A stretch of 64,000 nucleotides of DNA from contig VTPC01005327.1 in NCBI GenBank assembly GCA_011009095.1, positions 1 through 64,000 of the forward strand, read 5' to 3'. The position numbers were made by a program, and so were the translations under genes. The notes beneath the pieces are model-generated. The model did no database searches and was not told the origin of the DNA. It saw only the letters and a program-made list of their open reading frames with translations. The DNA comes from Ignelater luminosus (taxonomy: Eukaryota; Arthropoda; Insecta; Coleoptera; Elateridae). Positions 56,875 to 64,000 of the stretch are shown piece by piece; position 1 is the first letter of the stretch; every line of letters starts with the position of its first letter.

Positions 56875-57205
56875 CATGCTGCAGCCCAACTCATGTTTGT
56901 ATTTAACTCTTTCATGAAGTATGAAGGTCGATGAAGAGTAAAGCTCGAATTTTGGTCTGATCTGCATTCGTATTTACTATCCAAAAAAGATTAATGGCTG
57001 CAAAAGTTCAAATTTAAGTCCACTTCTGGTGGTTTGTTTTTGCCTGATTCGTGTATAAAGATTATTGGATATAAAAACCTATTGATCTATTGCAGGTGCT
57101 CCATTGGAAGACTCAGCTCGATTCTTGTTCTCAAAAAAAAATTAATAAAGAGTAAGGCCCGACTTTAGGTCACTGCAGGTAGCCTATTAAAGGATATAAT
57201 CTGAT
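56875..57205. repeat. isolated units of the dispersed satellite family
   Basis: CAACTCATGTTTGTATTTAACT, TCGATGAAGAGTAAAGCTCGA and GAGTAAGGCCCGACTTTAGG with CACTGCAGGTAGCC match the unit of the 9.2-10.9 kb array. Confidence 0.5.
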
Positions 57206-59032
57206 CCGTCTAGAAATAATAGTTTTTCCGATTTGTAATCGTTGCAGTTGGCCACACCCATTTGGCCAAACCGATCAAGACAACGTGCTGGGGTAGGGAA
57301 AACATAAACTGACTTATTGTTTACTCTCTTGGTTGTTTGCTATTTCAAATTGCCTATTTTGTGTTTTTCTGATATTCTTAAGTGTTTACTTTTTGTTAAA
57401 ATCAGATTGGTTCCCTTTTGTTTTGCAACTGATTTTGAAAACCTCAAATGTTTGAAGTTTATCTCTGTTTGAATTCTCTAATTCTTTTTTGTGCAAAATT
57501 ATTATATCATCGCATGCCATTACGATCCAAAATTCTCAAATAGTCTTGTCCGTTGGAAATTCTAGTTTGTTCCAGTAATGACTCTTGGTATTGTTTTGGA
57601 ATCACTTGAGGACTCAATTTACAAATGTGTCTCCTTAACAAAACATTAATTGCAGAGAAATTATAAAATTTGAAAATCTATGTAATTTTATGTATCTGCT
57701 CAAATCTTACAATAGTTTCTGATTTTCATAACGTCTTTTAGGTACTTGTATTGTTTTAAATTCTGCTGCGTGAAACTCATGAGTTATGTTGTGTAACTTG
57801 AAAGAACTACTAAGAAAGAGATTTAAGGAAAAACCGGGAATTTCAAATTTCAACACAAAATGGATATGCAGTGGCTTTTTACATGATGCCGATAAAATTT
57901 GTCGTTATTAAGTAAATCTTTAAAGCGGTAATTTACAGTTAAATTTAAAATTAAAATTCCAGAAAAATTTTGATGTTTTTTATCTATATGGTTATCATTA
58001 TTTGTTTTAGTTGATTTTTTTATTTTTATAACAACAAATATGTTTTGGTATTTGTCGCTACTGTTTATTATCAATTTAATGGAGTTTCATGCCGAACATG
58101 TTGAAAAAAGGGAAAAAGAATATTAATCTTTACTTTTAATTGATGATTTTGATTTAAACCCTTTGAGTTGTTTCACAAAACCACATTTAGGACTTAATGG
58201 AAGATAATTGATGTTTGATCACTCAAATAAACGGATTTGCGCTATATTTCGTTTTGCTTCTATTCAGCGTAAAACGTGTACCCTTTTAGTTTGATTGTTG
58301 ATTAGCAAAAAATTCCATTAGGTTGGTCGTTAAAAAGAGAAGTAAATGAGGCTTCGTATTATAATCAATTAAATGAATGTGAGGCTATAAAGTCAAGCAA
58401 TAATGCTTGTGGGACGCAAAAAAAAAGTTTTAAATATTTAAATTTCTCATCACCTTTCACCTTCATTTATAAATAAATTAAAACCAAACTTTAAAATTTG
58501 TTTCAATTTTATGTTTCTAGTTGGTGTGGTTTTAGGACTTGGGGCATATTAAATAAAACAGTTCAAAACTTCAGGGAAAAATTAACTTTTTTTATTTGAT
58601 TTTGCGTTCCCCTCCCGAGAAAAGTAGATGTGACGTAACGAAAAGAAATTAAGATTTCACACTTATTCTGGAAACAATAGAAGGCGGTGAAATGCCGCGT
58701 TAATTTTCATTGATTTCAATGTAACAATGAAGAATTAGTTTTTGACTATGTAAAATGATTCAGATTCAGCTGTCGCTGCTGTTTCGGTGGGCGGGTGCAC
58801 GGTACATTAAAATATTCATCCTCATGAAATTTTGAGAGTAAACTTTTCAGTTTGCGCGGTAACCTCGATGAGAGAACATTAAAATGTCCGCCCTTAACCC
58901 TCCACTCACCTAAATTCAGATTTGAGGGCGCACGTACACCATCCCATCAAAAACTTTTTATTTTCCCCTTCTAGCAAACACCAGCGGCCTGCTACCATTG
59001 CTAAGGGCTCCTTCTCCAACTTTCCTTTTTAG
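57206..59032. other. no recognisable gene
   Basis: AT-rich, with a GC-richer patch from about 58590 to 59350 that contains the candidate exon listed next. Confidence 0.4.
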
Positions 59033-59089
59033 TCGACGAAAAGAGCGTGGTTTCGACGTGGGTGAGCAGAGAGGAAAACGTGCCTGGGG
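59033..59089 (+). other. weak candidate internal exon
   Basis: A pyrimidine-rich acceptor (TTTCCTTTTTAG) and a strong donor (GGGG|GTAAGAA) bound 57 bp, open in two frames (for example DEKSVVSTWVSREENVP). No partner exons are recognised, so this may be chance. Confidence 0.2.
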
Positions 59090-62000
59090 GTAAGAAAATT
59101 ATATGTTATACCCTTCATACGTTACATTGCTGAAATGACCGTTGAGTGTAACTTTTAAAGCACCTTCTGGGACCACAAGCATATAACTTAAATACTAAAG
59201 GTGAATGTAGGTGGCATGGCAGTAGGTTGTTGTGTTGCCAACTCTCTTTGCAAAACAGTATGGTGGAGATTCATTTCGTCGGGTGTCACGTCCCACTCTT
59301 TATACTGTCACCCACCCCCGGAGTTAAATGAAGTTACGTTAAGTAAATGAGAAACATTATAAAAGCAGGAAGTCGGTCTTAACATTGAGTTCATGTTAAC
59401 TTTATATTATGTGATGACTTGTATGTCGTTAAATTAGCTTTCTGGATAACATGACGTGATACTAATTTTCAAGGTGTAAACTTTTCGAGAGTTTTTAGTT
59501 TATCTTTTGAAATTGAGTTCTCAATTACTTTAGATTATGTAAAAACATCACCTGTTTTGTTTGCTTTGTAAAAGCGAAAACCCCTTGATAAAATCTCTTA
59601 TAATTTAACGCAAAAATTTGTTTATCTTTGGGATAAAAACTGATATTGGAAAGTTTGTGTTTATGTTGCTTAAATCAATTTTGCTTATTTTATCTAAATG
59701 AATAACTTTATGTACAGACGGATTATTATTCTAGTTTCTTCTATACTACAAAAACAGTTTTGCAAAAAGTACTTCTTTGACCTAAAAACATTTTCATAAC
59801 TCAACTAAATTCAAAACTCTCAGTCAGAAAATTAAATTAGGAAAAACAAGAAATTTCTCTTGAAGTCTAAGACTACGTCAAAAATTTAATTCGGAATAAA
59901 TTTTAATGTTAACTATTCAGTAGGAGTTGTCGAAAATTAAATTTGTTCAAAACTAGCTCTTTCTGGAATATTATTATTAAATATAAGAATTGACATTTTA
60001 ATAATTATTTTATAGAAATGTTGCATTTTCATAATCAATACCGTGGTCAGGTAAAACAAGGCAGGATGTTAGAAAGTACCTCTGCAGTAAATCTATGTTG
60101 CGCCACTGGAAGCATCAATTGAGGAATTTCTGAGATTTCGCTCAATATAGCAAAACAGAAATTTGATAACAAGCTGGACTTGACTTTCTAGAGCTTTTTG
60201 TAATTCAGTTTTACTCGACAACGACGCATCTCTCATACTTTTTTGGGTCAACAGCTATAGAGTCATTTTTCTCAATAGCTCTTGACTAAACTTCTATGTA
60301 TGGTGCATGAATACACACCAGATTGTTATCTCAGCATGATCATCAATAGTTGGAATTCACATATGTAGACTAGAGTTTTAAATTGTGATGTGACTTTGGG
60401 CAAAAAACAAAGCAATGCCTTTTATGGCTCAAGAAAATGGCAACTGAAGATTTAATTAAGAACCATAAGCTAACAAGACGTTGAAAAACAATTCAAAGAT
60501 CTAAATTCCTCAAGGCACATGATATCAAAGGAAACTCGAATGTGCATTCCTGGTCAAGAATGGCGGCTTTGGATCATAAATCAAATCAATAACCCTAGCT
60601 CACTCTGCAGAATCAAGAGTAGCAGCAGCACCTCAGCAATCAGAAAGAAAAGAAGCCTCCAGAAGAAGTAACATCCAGTTTCAGCAGCAACTTATATTGT
60701 CGAGTAGACGCAAATATTCTCCATTCTCCATTTGCTACTTTAGTCAAATAATAAAGAGCACCAGAACATAATCATTTCAAAGAAAGAAATTAAGTTCTGT
60801 TTACCTTATTAAATGTCAGACCTGCATTGTTCAATAGTTGTAATGGTAACTGTTGGTATAATCGTTATAAAAACAGTTATCTCTTACTAACGATAATGTA
60901 AGCAATTTCGCCCTATGTAAGATCAGATCTTAGATGGTTTAGCTGGTCCTTTCTTGTTCTAGACTCTGAACTTGCTAGTCCGTATTAAAGAATGTGTGTA
61001 TGCTACAGAACACTTTTCATGAATTGCAAGAACATAAAGAACTTTTAAAATTGTCGAATCCAAACTCAAAGTAATTAAAACATTTTTCCAAAGTTTGTGC
61101 TAGAAATTTGGCCATCCAACGAATAGATTTCGCACGTATTTATTTTTTTTTATGAAGCCGAATATGTCTTCCCAAGGGTCATTATGGAGGTTTTAGGCTT
61201 TGCCTTCTACTATCTTTTTTGTAACTTTAAACACGGGTCCATTAACCTCTTGAATGCCCGAATCTCGTATATATTAAAAATACAATATTGATCTGAAACT
61301 TTAGTTCGCGTTAATCGACATGCAATCACTATTCATCAAATGCCTTTTTGACCAAGTGACAAAACGATTAGGATTTCTCAAAGAACGGCAAAGTTATGGA
61401 AGTGCATGTACGGAAATAACGTGACGTGTTGAATTTTTATTTCACGTACCTAATAGTTATGATGGTCATACTGTCATTAACATTATTTTTATCTTATTGT
61501 AGAAATTTTTAAAATTAATATAAAACTTTAAAGTTCGTTTATAAAAACAGTTAACTATTGTCTCAAGATTTCAATTGTTAATGTAGGCGATTTTACCCTA
61601 AATAAGTAAATAAAAATCTTACTGAGGTCAATTAAATAGAGAAGCCAAAATGACCCTTTAGCTAGTTTCTCCTTTTATTTTAGACTTAGAATTTTTGACT
61701 AAACTCTTCTTTTGAGCTACGCCATCTTTATCTTGAAATCATCTGTGTAGATTAAATTTTTATCGTTGTTCTAGAATAATGGCAACGCGACAGTTTCAGG
61801 TCTTTATCTTTAATAATAGCTGCTGTTCTAAGAGGACGATATAATCTTTGACAGTCTTGATTCTGTGTTCTATTCACTTTAGGAAACATAATGAACTGAG
61901 TGAAGCAACTTTTTGTTATAGTGAATTGATACTGTTGGATCAAAATAACTAACATTGGTATATCTACCTAAATATAATTTATAATTTATTAGTGCGACTC

Positions 62001-64000
62001 TTTATCTATAACTAAAGGCCGCCAACTAAGTCTAGATCGGTGCAACTTTTTGTTTTTGCGGCTTTATTGAGAAAAATCTAAAAAAAAATTTAAAGTTTGT
62101 TAATTTTCATAAAATGTTTAAAACCTTTTCTCTTTTTCTGTTAACGTGAGAATCTTTTAAATAAAGCTTTTATCTAAAACTTAATGAAAAATTGAACTTC
62201 TTTAGTTTAAGCTTTCAATGCCATTATCTCAACAAACTGTTAAATGGCTGCATAAATAGAGCAATTTTTCAAATGAACTGAACTGCATGAAGAAGTTCCT
62301 CTTAACATGATACGTAACAAGAAATAATGGGAAATTTTCTCATATTTATCACGGACTAAATAAGTAATTGTGCAAAACTTCGTAATTAATGTACTAGCTA
62401 TGTCTGCGTAATGGCGGCAGCACGTGAGACAGTATTTTGTGCTTTCTGTGTAAAGCAGAAAGTTTCTACTTTTGATAAACTGCCCGAGTTACTCACATAA
62501 ATGACGAAGTTTGTGTCTAAAAGAGACAGGACAAAGATTTTATTAACTTAAAGCGTGTTTTGTCTTGTTAGGAGGACAACTACATAAGTATACGTGACAA
62601 TGGAAAGCTTTTTTTCCCGTTATTATTTTATTTCGGGGACGTCGACGTTTTGCTCGGGAAATAGAAGGCGGGTGCGTCTAGTACGGGAAAAGCGTCAAAA
62701 TCGATTCAATTTCTATCTACCCAAATCGCTCTCAATTTTATCGTTCAGAAGATTGGAGACACACCACGGAAAACGTTTAAACAGAAGATTTCAAATCCGA
62801 AATGAATAGATGTAGTTAATAACGTCAGATTAAAAGCACCATAAATTGTAGAACTTTAGAGTTTAATTTAGTAAATTTCCAAGAAGTATCCGAAATCCAC
62901 AAATCTCGATCGAATAACAAATCAGGACTTTAACTAACCTCTTCAAGTAAGGAGACCAAGTGAAATAAGGAGACAACCGGTCTGATTCATTTGCTCCCAG
63001 AAGACATTAAAAACACTCGGCATTCACTAAATATAGGGCAAGTAATTACAATTTAAGATGTAGTTCCGAACTGGAATAATTTAGAATTAAACTCGAATTT
63101 TAATACAATCGCCTGGGAATTAAAAACAAAAAAGGAAAAACTTTTATATTAATCAAATTTGAATATAGATAAACATCAAAAGTAATTATATTTCAAATTA
63201 ATTTTAAAAGAATTCATAAAAGAAGAAAATTCTTTAATGATTTCCAAAACAAACGGAATTGTAACGTAATAATAAAAATTTATATTCAGGAATAATGAAG
63301 GAAAAGTTTGCTCTAATGAGACTGCAGACTGCAGAGTTCTCGAATTCCTAGTTATATTCCCGCAATTTCTTTTTCAGTTCTGGAACGATATTATGTTCGT
63401 CTAAAACAATAAGACAGGTACACTATGAGTGTATTACTTTTAATTTAATGCAACAAAGGAAATAATAGCTACAGTACATGCGGCAAATTCAGTTTTTTTA
63501 TTGCTCTAGCATTGTTAGTATTATTATTAGTAATGTTGTTACAGCAAGGAGGTTCATATTTAATTAACAAAATGTACTTTGTTTTCCTTTTTTCCAACTA
63601 TAATATGACGCAGCATGAAATGCATTTAGCGCTGCTTTTTAGTTACTTCCTGTCCATTTTTCTTTATGAAGTGCACCGCATAATAAATATACACGATGAA
63701 ACTTGGTTATGCTTCACTTGGCGAGTTTTTGTAGTTCTTCTTATTGTTCATATTACAGATTTCTTATTAACATGTGAATTTTAATGTGCGAGAAAAATGA
63801 AAATCAACCTCAAAGCTAGAAATTTCCTCGCTTTTATTCATTTGTATTAATTGTAGCATGTGAAGTAAAAGCTGTGACAAGAACACCAACGAATTAACTT
63901 CTGGCTTATTTGTAGCTGATACTTTATTGTACTCATACAGAATCGTTGAAAAGAAAACAACGAAACAATTATAACTCTGAAACTATTGCATGAATCATAA
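59090..64000. other. no recognisable gene; includes a decayed A-rich insert near 60430-60770
   Basis: At 60430-60770 the plus strand turns A+C/A+G-rich with Gln-, Ser- and Lys-rich broken frames, like 20.9-21.8 kb, and ends near AATAATAAAGAGC; it is possibly a retroelement fragment. Elsewhere open frames such as 62594-62809 and the hydrophobic one at 63512-63784 have no family motif and simple composition, so they are not called. Confidence 0.4.

Noticed and set aside
63512..63784. 90-residue hydrophobic frame that could be a membrane protein
   Set aside because: Simple TTA/TTT-rich composition, no motif, no splice or promoter context.

Overview
The window is AT-rich animal nuclear DNA with spliceosomal introns, long gene-poor stretches, decayed DNA and LTR transposons, and two conserved arthropod-type gene families (serpins and long leucine-rich-repeat proteins). 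An insect, most likely a beetle, fits best. That assignment is inference from gene families, transposon types and composition, not from a diagnostic marker. A 100-N assembly gap lies at 44997-45096.

Layout. 1-23.4 kb: no recognisable host gene. It holds a mariner transposase fragment at the left edge (1-373), an internally deleted mariner (about 4.6-5.5 kb), a block of degenerate satellite-like repeats (8.3-10.9 kb, related units at 16.2-16.9 kb), a pre-miRNA-like hairpin (10991-11076), a MITE with about 69-bp terminal inverted repeats and a tRNA-like centre (17295-17788), and an A+C-rich decayed insert (20.9-21.8 kb). 23.4-51.4 kb: a minus-strand cluster of leucine-rich-repeat (LRR) genes alternating with serpin genes. 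In transcription order it reads serpin pseudogene 2, LRR pseudogene 5, serpin remnant 3, (Tc1, pogo and other transposon debris), LRR4 (intact, 821 aa), LRR pseudogene 3, serpin 1 (intact, 394 aa), LRR2 (short, 237 aa), a BEL/Pao retrotransposon relic, LRR1 (781 aa), and a last LRR 3' relic. 52.06-53.35 kb: a full-length mariner with perfect 28-bp ends and TA flanks. 53.4-64 kb: no recognised gene; degenerate repeats, an AG microsatellite, a perfect hairpin and one weak candidate exon.

How the genes relate. The alternation and shared strand suggest an ancestral serpin-LRR pair that was amplified and then decayed unevenly. Two LRR genes, one short LRR derivative and one serpin remain open. LRR copies share an intron position, a short untranslated exon 1 and a recognisable upstream promoter block. 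Serpin copies share a 5' untranslated exon and an intron that splits the reactive-centre loop just after the hinge. Perfect TGACGTCA palindromes lie upstream of LRR1, LRR pseudogene 3 and (as a close pair) serpin 1, which hints at common regulation. Serpin 1 has a signal peptide and is a predicted secreted inhibitor with Arg at P1. Whether the LRR proteins are secreted depends on an upstream start that I could not fix.
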